Assembly (NCBI RefSeq): GCF_024586455.1
Contig: NC_065921.1
Location: 48,940,574 to 49,004,573 of the forward strand
Origin: Bactrocera neohumeralis
Lineage: Eukaryota > Arthropoda > Insecta > Diptera > Tephritidae
Length of the DNA: 64,000 nucleotides
Direction of reading: 5' to 3'
The notes under the pieces are model-generated. The model had not been told where the DNA came from, did no database searches, and saw only the letters and a list, made by a program, of their open reading frames with translations. Position numbers and translations under genes: made by a program. This document shows, in pieces, positions 34,441 through 44,499 of this stretch. Position 1 is the stretch's first letter. Each line of letters begins with the position of its first letter.

Positions 34441-34724
34441 TTATTAAACAAGCAAATAAACTCGGTAATCTTTTGTTACATTATTGCCATCATAATGCAA
34501 GAGGAGATTTTGAGGTGTATACGTATTGTTATAGCAAAACCTTTTAATATAATATAAAAATCATACAAATTCATAAACTTCCTAGCACTTCTTAAATTGC
34601 ACTACCTGCACATGCCGATTTTCACATAATCGACTCTTTTGAATTCCTTAGAATTTGATTACTTTGCATTCACCAACCAACTGACCAATGATACAATGTA
34701 GGCATAGTATTTAGTAATACAATA

Positions 34725-36030
34725 CTGTGCCCAAAAAATAAGGTGACATTGTATTTATTTTGAAAATTCTTTATTTATTCTTCCAAATCAATTTCATCCC
34801 CTTCAAAGTAATCCCCTCCCGATGCAATGCACTTATGCCAACGGATTTTCCAATCTTCGAAACACTGGTTGTAGTCACTTTCCGGGATGGCCTTCAGTTC
34901 CGTCTTCGCTGCGGCTTAAATCTCCTCTATCGTATAAAAACGGTGTCCCCGGAGCGATCTTTACAGCTTGGTGAACAGCCAGAAGTCATACGGCGCCAGA
35001 TCAGGTGAATACGGTGGTTGCGGAACGATATGGGTTGAGTTTTTGGCGAAATGATCACGAATTACGATAGCAGTATGGGATGGTGCACTATCGTGGTGTA
35101 AAAACCAAAAATTGTCTTTCCACAATTCCGGCCTTTTTAGGCGGATAGCGTTACGCAAACGACGCATAACGTTCAAATAATATTCCTTGTTGACTGTTTG
35201 ACCAGTTGGAAGGAATTCATAATGCACAACACCACAATAATCGAAGAAAACAGTCAACATGACCTCGATTTTTGAGTGGCTTTGGCGCGATTTTTTTGGT
35301 CTCGGCTCTCTTTTGGCACGATATTCGCTCGATTGATCGGTTGTTTCGGGGTCGTAAGCATAGATCCAAGTCTCATCGCCAGTTATAATGCATTTCATGA
35401 CAACCTGGTAGTCGGAAAGCATCGTTTCACACACTTCAACGCGACGCCTTTTATCCAAAAAATTCAATGTTATCGGTACCAGTCGAGATTTGACGCTCTT
35501 GAGGCCCAAAACATCCTTCAAAATGGTATTGGCTGAGTCTTTCGATATGCCAACTTCATCAGCAAGGTCTTTAATTGTTGATCGACGTTTTTTCAACACC
35601 AAATCTTTGAATTGTTGAACGTGAGCTTCGTCAGTTGAGGTTGATGGTCGCCCTGGACGCTCTTCGTCTTCGACACGGTCACGGCCGGCTTGGAACTCAC
35701 TATACCACTTATAATTATTTTTTTTAGACATAGCCTCATCACCAAAGGCTTTCTGCACCATCCTCAACGTATTTGCAGCAGAAAATTGATTCCGTAAACA
35801 AAATTTAATGCAAATTCTTTGCTCAACAAATTTCGACATCGCAAAAAATGAAAAACTCACTTTTAGCAGCTCACAAAACGACACGTATCTCAAACACTAA
35901 TGAATATTTTGATATGAAATTTGCCATAAATGTGACTGACAGTACTACCAACATAAAAAATAATAATTCTCCAAATCCTTTGACGCGCGCAGTTTAAATT
36001 CAAATGTCACCTTATTTTTTGGGCACAGAG
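34725..36030 (-). mobile_element. Nearly complete mariner element
   Basis: The left end CTGTGCCCAAAAAATAAGGT (34725 on) and the reverse complement of the right end, CTCTGTGCCCAAAAAATAAG (from 36030), are inverted copies, flanked by TA at 34723-34724 and 36031-36032. The right end is 2 bp longer (CT). The same 2-bp asymmetry is seen in the deleted relative at 11462-12007. Length is about 1.3 kb, normal for mariner. It holds a nearly intact transposase. Confidence 0.9.
34775..35839 (-). pseudogene. Mariner transposase, full length with two nonsense codons
   Basis: Cut-and-paste transposase of the IS630-Tc1-mariner superfamily. The start is taken as the ATG at 35839 (MSKFVEQR), the usual mariner N-terminus; the frame is open further upstream but into untranslated leader. 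Visible in order: a helix-turn-helix half with KWYSEFQAGR and the GRPSTSTDEA linker, then LADEVGISKDS. Catalytic motifs follow: TGDETWIYAYDPET (Asp 1), HHDSAPSHTA (Asp 2) and PQPPYSPDLAPYDFWLF (Asp 3, DD34D spacing). TAA stops at 34961-34963 (after FTKL) and 34916-34918 interrupt the last quarter. Beyond them the frame still reads LRGHRFYTIEE, ELKAIPESDY, CFEDWKIRWHKCI and GGDYFEGDEIDLEE before the natural stop. All catalytic residues survive, so this is the youngest-looking transposon here. Confidence 0.88.
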
Positions 36031-36559
36031 TATGTAGATATAATACTTACTAGAATTAAGCAGTCGAGTTTGAACATTCGAAGAAGAATGTAAGAAAATT
36101 TAAGAAAGAATATAAGGTTATTTTTGAATAAAGAAAATTAAGTCATTTTAATAAAAAAAAATAAAAGTTTGTGCAATTTAAAAGTGTGTATCTGAGATTA
36201 GTATTTTTATGTTTTCCAAGATAAAACTGGTGTACAGTTTATTTTGTCGGAAAATTCTTGCTTTATGGTTATCTAGAGAATTAAATATATCAACACAAAA
36301 CATTTTCAAACTTAACTTTCGGAACAATTTGAGGTCCATCAAATATTCCACATTCCAACTTTCCCATATAACCTTGGGTATTTTCTACAAATGTATTTAA
36401 AACAATATGCCTTTTGTAATAACAAAAGTGAATAAACCCGCATACTTCACATCTGTTACAGTTTAAATCCACCTTGTTTTTAGAAGCACATTTAGATAAT
36501 AAGGCGCTCATACCCGCTTGCCGAATTTTGTGAAGGTATCCCGTCAAATAAAACAAGTT
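36031..36559. other. Unassigned stretch
   Basis: Overlapping frames at 36209-36556 on both strands. The minus one has several cysteines (KCASKNKVDLNCNRCEVCGF) but no complete zinc-finger spacing I can name, so it is not called as a gene. Confidence 0.3.
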
Positions 36560-36739
36560 TTTCTTGCAAAATTTCAGATCGATAAGCTTTTGGCTTTAAG
36601 CTGACTATTTAGCTTATATTCAGACCGAAGGATGCTGGTCATTTATGTATAATATATTATATATTTTATAAGGTTTCGATCGTTCCTTCTGTGCGTTGCA
36701 AACTTCATAGCAAACTTAATGTAACCTGTTCAGGGTATA
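36560..36739 (-). repeat. DINE-1-like type A 5' fragment
   Basis: Reverse complement starts TATACCCTGAACAGGTTACA and continues TTAAGTTTGCTATGAAGTTT, ACAGAAGGAACGATCGAAAC and TACATAAATGACCAGCA, matching the 5' leader of the copy at 13696. Confidence 0.75.
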
Positions 36740-37678
36740 AAAAGAGAAAACTTAAGATACGAAGGTCCTGTTGGAGTCCTCGTTAGCACTCATTCGAATT
36801 CCATTTGCTAAAATACACTTTGTTGATGTAACTATTCGTTTACGGTTGCAGTTGTGGCTTTGGTCATTGCAGCAAAGTTGATATTATAATTACTTTTATT
36901 AACTGCGGCAATGTTGGCAAGTCACTGGTAGTTAACGACTGGATGCAAATAGCTTTCCATTCTTGTTGGCATGCTGCATGGTTGCCGAAATTAGGTGTTT
37001 AAGTATTCAGATGTTTCCAACAAATGTGTAAATCGCATTATTCCAATTTATTCGGATGAAATCGACGAAATAAACCTTCTTCTTCTTAATTGGCGTAGAC
37101 AATCTAAACCTAATACTTTAAAAAAACCCGACAACATTGTCGCCAACATAAACGTTAATTTGCATCTTTTTTATAGGTAACAAAGTCTAAGAAAAATATT
37201 TTTTTATGTAAGAAGTATGTACATATGTTCTAAGCCTTTGTGTACCCTGTTAAGACCGAATACATTAGAGAAGTTTTATTATTATTTATCTATTTTTTCT
37301 GTATTTTGTTCTTATCATTAGGAGTAATTTCCTAATTCCTTTCTTTAAGGTGAAAACTTTGCTTCATAAATGTCTTTTCATTTCTGTCCAACAGAGTATA
37401 TTTGATTTATAACATTAGAGTGTTATTCATCTAATAGTAACATCCGCGGTATTGAAAGCAGTACTAAAGTACTACTTCAACGATCGAATCTTTTAGATAC
37501 CAGCATTCTCTTGAAGTCTGAGGTAATAAAGGTGAAATCGTTGGGTCCAAAATCGAGGAATATGGTAGGAGCATAAGCAATTAGCAACAAAATCAAACAA
37601 TTGTGTCATATTCTTCACATTTTTGAAATCTAACAATGTAGTATTGCGGTTTATTTGGACCGACTTCTAGCTCTATAC
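36740..37678. other. Unassigned stretch (contains an RTE tail)
   Basis: Mostly AT-rich. Apart from the short RTE 3' tail at 37077-37105, nothing is recognised. The last 8 bp (37671-37678, CTCTATAC) are the target duplication of the hAT element that follows. Confidence 0.35.
37077..37105 (-). mobile_element. RTE 3'-end tail only
   Basis: Reverse complement reads GTCTACGCCAATTAAGAAG then AAGAAG, identical to the last bases of RTE copy 2 (39121-39148). Only about 29 bp of the element is present, an extremely 5'-truncated insertion or a leftover after deletion. Confidence 0.6.
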
Positions 37679-37802
37679 CAGAGGTTCCAAAACTTATTTT
37701 GTCTACTGCCCACTTTAAGAATAAATATTTTTTTAGTGCCCCCATTTTTTCACCTATTTAAAAACCACTATAACTTCAAATTAATTATTGTGACCTATAT
37801 AT

Positions 37803-39148
37803 GGAGACCCCACAATCTGCGCCAACTACCGTGGGATTAGCCTCCTCAACATCGCATATAAGGTTCTATCGAGCGTATTGTGTGAAAGATTAAAGCCCAC
37901 CGTCAACAAACTGATTGGACCTTATCAGTGTGGCTTCAGACCTGGAAAATCAACAACCGACCAGATATTCACCATGCGCCAAATCTTGGAAAAGACCCGT
38001 GAAAGGAGAATCGACACACACCACCTCTTCGTCGATTTCAAAGCTGCTTTCGACAGCACGAAAAGGAACTGCCTCTATGCCTGAATTTGGTATCCCCGCA
38101 AAACTAATACGGCTGTGTAAACTGACATTGAGCAACACGAAGAGCTCCGTCAGAATCGGGAAGGACCTCTCCGAGCCGTTCGATACCAAACGAGGTTTCA
38201 GACAAGGCGATTCCCTATCGTGTGACTTTTTCAACCTGCTTCTGGAGAAAATAGTTCGAGCTGCAGAACTTAGTAGAGAAGGTACCATCTTTTATAAGAG
38301 TGTACAGCTGCTGGCGTATGCTGATGATATTGATATCATCGGCCTTAACACCCGCGCCGTTAGTTCTGCTTTCTCCAGACTAGACAAGGAAGCAAAACAA
38401 ATGGGTCTGGCAGTGAACGAGGGCAAGACGAAATATCTCCTGTCATCAAACAAACAGTCGTCGCACTCGCGACTTGGCACTCACGTCACTGTTGACAGTC
38501 ATAACTTTGAAGTTGTAGATAATTTCGTCTATTTAGGAACCAGTATTAACACCACCAACAATGTCAGCCTGGAAATCCAACGCAGGATTGCTCTTGCCAA
38601 CAGGTGCTACTTCGGACTGAGTAGGCAATTGAAAAGTAAAGTCCTCTCTCGACGAACAAAAGCTAAACTCTATAAGTCGCTCATAATTCCCGTCCTGCTA
38701 TATGGTGCAGAGGCTTGGACGATGTCAACAACTGATGAGTCCACGTTGCGAGTTTTCGAGAGAAAAGTTCTGCGAAAGATTTATGGTCCTTTGCGCGTTA
38801 GCCACGGCGAATATCGCATTCGATGGAACGATGAGCTGTACGAGATATACGACGACATTGACATAGTTCAGCGAATTAAAAGACAGCGGCTACGCTGGCT
38901 AGGTCATGTTGTCCGAATGGACGAAAACACTCCAGCTCTGAAAGTATTCGACGCTGTACCCGCCGGGGGAAGCAGAGGAAGAGGAAGACCTCCACTCCGT
39001 TGGAAGGACCAAGTGGAGAAGGACCTGGCTACGCTTGGAATATCCAATTGGCGCCACGTAGCGAAAAGGAGAAACGACTGGCGCGCTGCTGTTAACTCGG
39101 CTATAATCGCGTAAGCGGTGTCTACGCCAATTAAGAAGAAGAAGAAGA
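37803..39148 (+). mobile_element. RTE-clade LINE, copy 2, 5'-truncated, nested in hAT
   Basis: Starts with GGAGACCCCACAATCTGCGC, equivalent to internal position 45971 of copy 3, and ends with the AATTAAGAAGAAGAAGAAG tail. A possible short target duplication ATATATG is visible around both borders, but the sequence is too simple to be certain. It interrupts the non-coding part of the hAT element and so is younger than it. Confidence 0.88.
37806..39114 (+). pseudogene. RTE reverse transcriptase, near-complete but frameshifted
   Basis: The first frame (to 38084) has NYRGISLLN, CGFRPGKSTTDQIF and LFVDFKAAFDS, where the aspartate of motif A sits. A small deletion near 38080 (compare copy 3 at about 46245) shifts the frame. 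The second frame continues to 39114 with FGIPAKLIRL and FRQGDSLSCDFFNLLLE (motif B). It then has LLAYADDIDIIG (motif C, catalytic YADD intact), FVYLGTSI, LYKSLIIPVLLYGAEAWTM, LRWLGHVVRMDENTPA, GRGRPPLRWKDQVEKDLATL and NWRHVAKRRNDW. This is the best RT copy in the window. It lacks the endonuclease, so it cannot move on its own. Confidence 0.87.
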
Positions 39149-39369
39149 TATATGTATATTAACGGAGAATTCTAAACGAAACTTTTACTATAACCAGCAA
39201 CTTGAAACCTGAGCGCAGTAGGTAACATACAACGGCGCTTAGGTCTCAAGTTAATTCTTACGGGCTCCACCTGCCAATAAGAATGATTATTGAAACACAA
39301 CTTTATAGTATTAAAACAGAGAATCTTTTATTAAAAATAAAACTAAAATAATCGATCCATATATAAAAA

Positions 39370-40006
39370 CTAATGTGAAGGATGAATCTGATGCTGTTTA
39401 ATAAGTTTGTTAATATCAGGTTCCAATTTACTCAAGAACAGTCGCAAGTCGGCACGTTCGGTAACAAGCAAACGATTTCTATTTTTAGTAAGCAGTGTTG
39501 TCACAGCACTAAATCCACGTTCACACAAATATGACGATGGGAATGCTATCAAGAATAGTTGAACGATTGACCACAATCCAGGGTACAATTACGAGATCGG
39601 TTTTTGTAGCCAAAATTCTTGGTAACCATTTTTGAACTTGATTTTTATTTCCTCGTTTGTTGTCAATTCTATAAGTTCTTCTTCCAGCTGAGGTGACATT
39701 GCTGTGTTGACATTTGAAAACGGATCCAACACCCAGTCTGGTATTTCCAAGTTCAAAATGTTCTGGTATCGTTCGGTGAAGTCAATGTGGAGGTTTTCCA
39801 AATGCTGGCAATATTAACTCTTCTGCGATGTTATGTGGTTTGCTTTTTTGAGCAATTAACAAAGAGATATTGTACGAAGCTCGAAGTCCGTCGTCATCTT
39901 GCTTAGCAGCCGCCGAAAATAGTTTTGCTACACTTGGCTGAGTATTATGCTTCTTCTCTAGGTCTTGAAAATATGTTACATTCTTGTCTCTCTTATCTGT
40001 ATGCAA
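39370..40006 (-). pseudogene. hAT transposase, middle deleted
   Basis: The minus strand starts with a ZBED-like N-proximal part (40006-39782): SVAKLFSAAAKQDDDGLRAS, then YNISLLIAQKSKPHNIAEEL. At about 39800 the sequence jumps frame into a C-proximal part: LENLHIDFTERYQNI, WVLDPFSNV and ELTTNEEIKIKF. A CAGCAT-like joint suggests an internal deletion removing the catalytic domain. A TAA at 39589-39591 is an in-frame stop. Beyond it the same frame gives the hAT dimerisation domain YPGLWSIVQLFLIAFPSSYL, CERGFSAVTTLLTKNRNRL and LRLFLSKLEPDI. It resembles the ZBED5/SCAND3-related hAT group. Non-functional. Confidence 0.85.
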
Positions 40007-40022
40007 TCCAAAAATATGAATT

Positions 40023-40330
40023 CTTATTTTTCCTAGAAATACATTTGTAAAAAAGGGATCTTTCTCCTTTCCGTATTATCTTATTTTTCCCAGAAATACA
40101 TTTGTAGGAAAGGATAAAGATCCTTTTTTTATTTTCCACATAAAAGATTTAAGGAGTTCAAAATCTCAAAACGTGCGCTACATCAGCTACCTACCCGACG
40201 TCATTTCGCAAGTGATAAAATAAATTATTCAAGAGCTCAAAGCATTCGCTACATCAGCTCGAACCTACCTACCCTACACCTTTGCGCAAATGATTATATT
40301 ATGATAGCAAATGCCCACATACAGATTTGG
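40023..40330. repeat. Local direct and inverted duplications inside the hAT element
   Basis: TTTTTCC(T/C)AGAAATACATTTGTA occurs twice in direct order (about 40027 and 40085). The adjoining GGGATCTTTCTCCTTTCC and GGAAAGGATAAAGATCC are inverted to each other. Farther right, 40155-40217 and 40232-40294 are degenerate direct copies (GCTACATCAGCT, CTACCTACCC, GCAA(G/A)TGAT). They fill the place where the rest of the hAT 5' region should be. Confidence 0.55.
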
Positions 40331-40691
40331 TAATAGCAATAGCAAAACGTTTGACAGCTAGTATTCTATAAATTGTATCCTGTCGAAATGCGCCGTTATA
40401 AACGGAGCGACCGATTGACATGATTTTAATTTTTTCTATATTCAATAAAATAGGACAGATATATGAACTACGCGGAGAGAAATATAGAACCGAGTTTGAG
40501 CAATCTTTTAATTCATATTAGTTGATGTTCACAAGTTGTTGTTGAGAGTCGAGAGCTCATAAAAAACAAATAACCCCCAGGCCTCTACACAACGCCCCCA
40601 TTTTCTTCCTGGGTCTCTTACCGCCCCCCTTGACACCTGCAGCGCCCACAAGGGGGCGTTATCGCCCACTTTGGGAAACACTGCTCTATAC

Positions 40692-41626
40692 AATATTTTA
40701 GAAATTAATATTCCCTTTCGGTAAGCGCCAGTCCTTGAAACCGAGCATAATAACCACATACCAATATCTGTGGCTTACGAGGGGTGTTGGTGGCAAGGCA
40801 GTTCGTACGCAATGCGTTATTATTATTATTAACAGTTGGACTAATTAAAGGGCGGAATTTGGGGGTGCACCTTTACGACGTTTTCCGCAGTCTAATATTC
40901 CACTTATCGACTGACGGCGCCTCACAGCTACGTTTGAACGTCATGAAAATAAGAAAAAAGACAGCGAGAAGTTATACACCATCCCCATAATATGCCTCAG
41001 CGCACTGCTTCATCGAGTTCAAAAGTGCAAAGTAAAAATTGTCTACACGGCAAATACGAGTGCTTCATACAGAAAAACAGTTTTCACGTTTGTAGCGTTT
41101 TGCGTGCTGCTCCAGGGTGAGCATTGTGGTTTCACTGAAGAAGTGTCCTTGCATCAGCAATATTACTGGTGAGGTGCTAAAAAGTTCATAAAAACCGCAA
41201 CGCTTGCGCGATGCTGACAACATAACGGCGAAATGTTCATGGCTTAAGTAGTGGCAGCAAAGCGTGAAAATTGTGAAGTGAAATTTAAATAGTTTTCGTA
41301 TACCATATGCATACTTATATGTGTGTCCGTTCATTTTCGACAGTTCACACCACTCTGGGATTCACTACTCTTGTTCCTAACCCCCTCCTCTTTGATTGAC
41401 TACGTGCAATTGAATTTTTTTCCTTTCAATCTTTATGCTTGTGTCGTAACTATTTTCCGACCTCGAGATTTCTTGCAACCAATCCTCGCATCGCCTGTTA
41501 TCTTGATATGTTTTTATTATCCTTAAAAGCAAATATTCCTAGAAATGGCTTATTTCTACTTGATTACGTGCTGCCGAAGCACATTGCGGTCATGTCATGT
41601 GATGCGTGATTGTCCTTCTGTGATTC
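40692..41626. other. Unassigned stretch
   Basis: GC-richer around 40780-41250. Frames of 67-89 codons (40784-40990 plus, 41065-41334 minus) have no motif. No element end seen. Confidence 0.3.
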
Positions 41627-41835
41627 CAACGAGCTAAGTCGATTTAGCCATGTTCGTCTGTCAGTCCGTCTATATATACGTGACTAGTCCCTTATTTTTA
41701 AAGATATCAATTTGAAATTTATCGGACCATATAGCTCCCAAACAAATTGGTCCATCAAAGTCACGGTAAAGCTCTTTGTATGTACTTTTATGCTATTAGA
41801 AAGAGTGCATTTCGTTAACGTTTTGTCTTTTTTCG
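41627..41835 (+). repeat. DINE-1-like type A fragment, internally deleted
   Basis: GAGCTAAGTCGATTTAGCCA, CGTCTGTCAGTCCGTCTATA and ACTAGTCCCTTATTTTTAAA match the leader of the copy at 13696. ACCATATAGCTCCCAAACAA is one unit remnant, and CGTTAACGTTTTGTCTTTTT resembles the 3' end. Confidence 0.65.
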
Positions 41836-42396
41836 TTTTTTTAGATCCACTTCTTGCCCTCTCTTTTCTCACCTGCTTGTCTATTGAGTCAAACAATGGG
41901 ATTTGACTCTTTGAATACGTAAAATTTTATTTCCACTTAAATACCAGATTCAAATACAATTTCAAATCATAAAATAGTAAGAAATACATTCCAGATTTCA
42001 TACAATTCGAGAGTTAAAAGAAGGTTAATGGAACATCTGCAACTTAAGGGAAAAATTGGAAAATTATTCCCAACTATTTGAGAGAGTTCGACTAGTTTTA
42101 TTTTATATTTTTCACGTTTTAATTTGTGCTATAAATGCGTATTTTTTAGTTATTAAACTATATTTATTATATTATTTGTAATAAACTAAAGCATATAAAT
42201 TCAAAGGAACAAGAAATTAATTTTCAAGTAATTTTTTTTGTATTTTTTTTTATATACATATTTCACACAAGGCAAAAGCAAACTTTAAGAACTAAAAATA
42301 AAAAACCTATGTTTTTCAATGTTTAGAATGAGAATATGTTCATGAAAACAAAATCTTAAAACAAAAGTTTTTTGTTGTCAGGTTCTTTTACACAAC
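41836..42396. other. Unassigned AT-rich stretch
   Basis: Very A/T-rich, nothing recognised. Confidence 0.3.
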
Positions 42397-42912
42397 TTTA
42401 AATGTCCTATTATATGACCACTAATACAATGTGGTCTCGAAAAATTCCAAACACTTTGCTTAAATGTAAAAGCGAACTGGATTTTGTTATTCTTCTTTAC
42501 TGGCGTAGACACCGCTTACGCGATTATAGCCGAGTTAACAATAGCGAGCCAGTCGTTTCTTCTTTTCGCTACGTGACGCCAATTGGATATTCCAAGCGAA
42601 GCCAGGTCCTTCTCCACTTAGTCCTTCCAAGAGTCTTTCTCTTCCTATGCGTGTCCCGGCGGGTACTGCGTTATTAGTGGAATTAAATCTTCATTTCTTC
42701 GTACCTATATAAATTTTCTTGAGTCTGCATTCATTTCAAAAAATTTTAAATGTCCTATTATATGACCAATAATACAATGTGGTCTCGAAAAATTCTAAAC
42801 ACTTTGCATTCCTTAAATGTAAAAGCGAACTTGATTTTTTTATTAGTGGTATTAAATCTTCATTACTTCATACCTATATCAATTTTCTACATTTATTTCA
42901 AAACATTTATAA
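42397..42912 (+). repeat. Tandem duplication of ~168 bp; first copy carries an RTE insertion
   Basis: Copy 1 (42397-42744) and copy 2 (42745-42912) share TTTAAATGTCCTATTATATG, AATACAATGTGGTCTCGAAA, AAATGTAAAAGCGAACT and ATTAGTGG(A/T)ATTAAATCTTC. Copy 1 is longer because of an RTE fragment at 42492-42669 that copy 2 lacks. Confidence 0.85.
42492..42669 (-). mobile_element. RTE-clade LINE, 178-bp 3' fragment with 6-bp target duplication
   Basis: Flanked by GTTATT (42486-42491 and 42670-42675). Reverse complement encodes the RTE C-terminus: TRRDTH-region remnants, then the segment equivalent to GISNWRHVAKRRNDW and AIIA. It ends in GTCTACGCCAGTAAAGAAG, the same 3' end as copy 3 (46826). 5' truncation is typical of target-primed reverse transcription. 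Confidence 0.85.
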
Positions 42913-43895
42913 ACCAAAAGAAATTCTAAAATTAATGTTCGGCTTCTAAGAACTTGCGTCACCAGAAAACTTTATGCGCAAAATCGTTAAACATTGAAAT
43001 ATTTATAGCGAACTTGAAGGAGTTGGTTGCGCATTTATTTTGTCCGCGTATGCTCGTACGTCGCCACAATTAAAATGAGTGAATTTTTATACTTAAAACA
43101 CGACAAAGAGCTGACGCTGAGAGAATCATCAACTAATTTGTAAGCATATCGTATTTACCAGGTGTCGCGATTTGTCATGGCTTTTACGTTGCTCATAAAA
43201 TAACGATGTAGTACAAAACGTTGTTAGCTTTTAGGCGCAGTGCACGAGAAAGGTAAACAATTGTCAATTACACGAAATTAAATGGCAGCAATGGACAGCC
43301 ATTAAAATAAAACACAATGAATAAATATGCGCTTGCAGTGAAAGAGAAGAAAAAGGTATGTAACGAGCACTACGAAAAAACGGCACCTTCTTCATGTTAG
43401 AAGCGTAGAATAAGGCACAGCTAACATAAATGATAGCCAACTTATGGTTTGCCATAAGGTTTGCAGTCTACAAGTCCATTGTTGTAGTCCATTCCCTGTG
43501 CGACTTAAGGAGGGTATTACGGTTAGTGATTTTCGTTGTTGGCTATAGTCGCCACACACACACACTCCCACGCCCATTGAATATGTTGACCATATGGTAA
43601 TGAATGCGGCACAAATGATAGGTGGGTCGTATAGGAAAATATGTATATGGTACCCAAAGCGGTCCCATGTCGTGCATTTAAAATGGGTAAACGAAATTTG
43701 TCATCACTTGTACTTGTGCATTCTTTCAGGCGCATATGCATTTATTAACAATATGGAGAAAGCGGACATAAAACACCTTTACAGAACACCCATTAAATAT
43801 TTTCATAAACACAAAGCCCATATGCAAAATACTTATGCATATACACTTAGAAGTACACTACACTGGTTAACATTTGTTTCCCTGCATTTCTTATA
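42913..43895. other. Unassigned stretch
   Basis: Moderate GC at 43200-43700. The 132-codon frame 43594-43992 runs into mariner sequence at its end and has no motif, so it is not called. Confidence 0.3.
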
Positions 43896-44300
43896 TTGGG
43901 TCGAAAAATTCCTTTCGTATTTCGTCAATAGATGTTTTTGCTACCAATCACATTGTGTCACACCAAATAGTGTTGGAAAGGTGAGATTTTAAGCTTCATT
44001 TAACCAAATTTATTCAATTCAGGGAAGTTGAAAAAAAGTTACAGCTGTTAAAAAAAAAAATGAGTGATAATAATGAAGAAATTCGTTAAATTTTGAAATT
44101 TTTGTATAAACAAAGGAAGAATGCCACGCAAGCCACAACAAGCATCGCTCGCTTCCGTTCTGGAAATTACGAAATTTCGATTTACACTGATTAAAGTTTT
44201 ACACTGATGGAATAATGTCTTTAGCGGAAAAATGGCAAAAAGTGGTCGACCAAAATGGTACAAATATGTTTATTTATTTATTCGTATAAATATAAAAATT
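43896..44300 (+). mobile_element. Internally deleted mariner, truncated by RTE copy 3
   Basis: The left end TTGGGTCGAAAAATTCCTTT follows TA. A transposase start follows at about 44059: MSDNNEEIR, a stop, then ILKFLYKQRKNATQA. The next residues RFRSGNYEISIYT belong to the helix-turn-helix linker. They are joined by a deletion to a C-terminal GIMSLAEKWQKVVDQNGT. The element ends where RTE copy 3 begins at 44301, so its right inverted repeat is missing. A shorter relative with the same joint lies at 59986-60279. Confidence 0.8.
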
Positions 44301-44499
44301 GAGGATGGAGTCATGTGTAGAAGTTCACGCAAGTGCGGAAAGTTCTCTGATCGCCATTTACTTGGGAGTGCCCAGAAACGATTCTTTTACATATGGCTCA
44401 AGCAGCTCACGGCTTCCGGTCTTTGACCAAGTATCCTCTGGGTAGCCTAAGAACATCTGTTTGAAGGCGAACTAAAGTGAGAAGGCGAATGTGCGCTGG

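Larger units (their letters stand above)
37679..40683 (-). mobile_element. hAT transposon with perfect 8-bp target duplication
   Basis: Flanked by identical CTCTATAC at 37671-37678 and 40684-40691. The ends are imperfect inverted repeats: CAGAGGTTCCAAAACTTATT on the left and, as reverse complement, CAGTGTTTCCCAAAGTGGGC on the right. Both are followed by GCCCCC-rich subterminal blocks (37737-37744; 40590-40660). It contains a deleted hAT transposase on the minus strand (39370-40006) and a nested RTE LINE (37803-39148). Without the RTE the element is about 1.66 kb, shorter than an autonomous hAT. Confidence 0.9.

Noticed and set aside
36290..36556. Cysteine-containing minus-strand frame as a zinc finger
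   Set aside because: Cys spacing does not complete a known finger and the frame overlaps another on the plus strand.
37950..38288. 112-codon minus-strand frame in RTE copy 2
   Set aside because: Antisense to the reverse transcriptase motifs A and B; no independent support.
43594..43992. 132-codon plus-strand open frame
   Set aside because: Its last third is the untranslated leader of the mariner at 43896, and the rest has no motif. Chance open frame.
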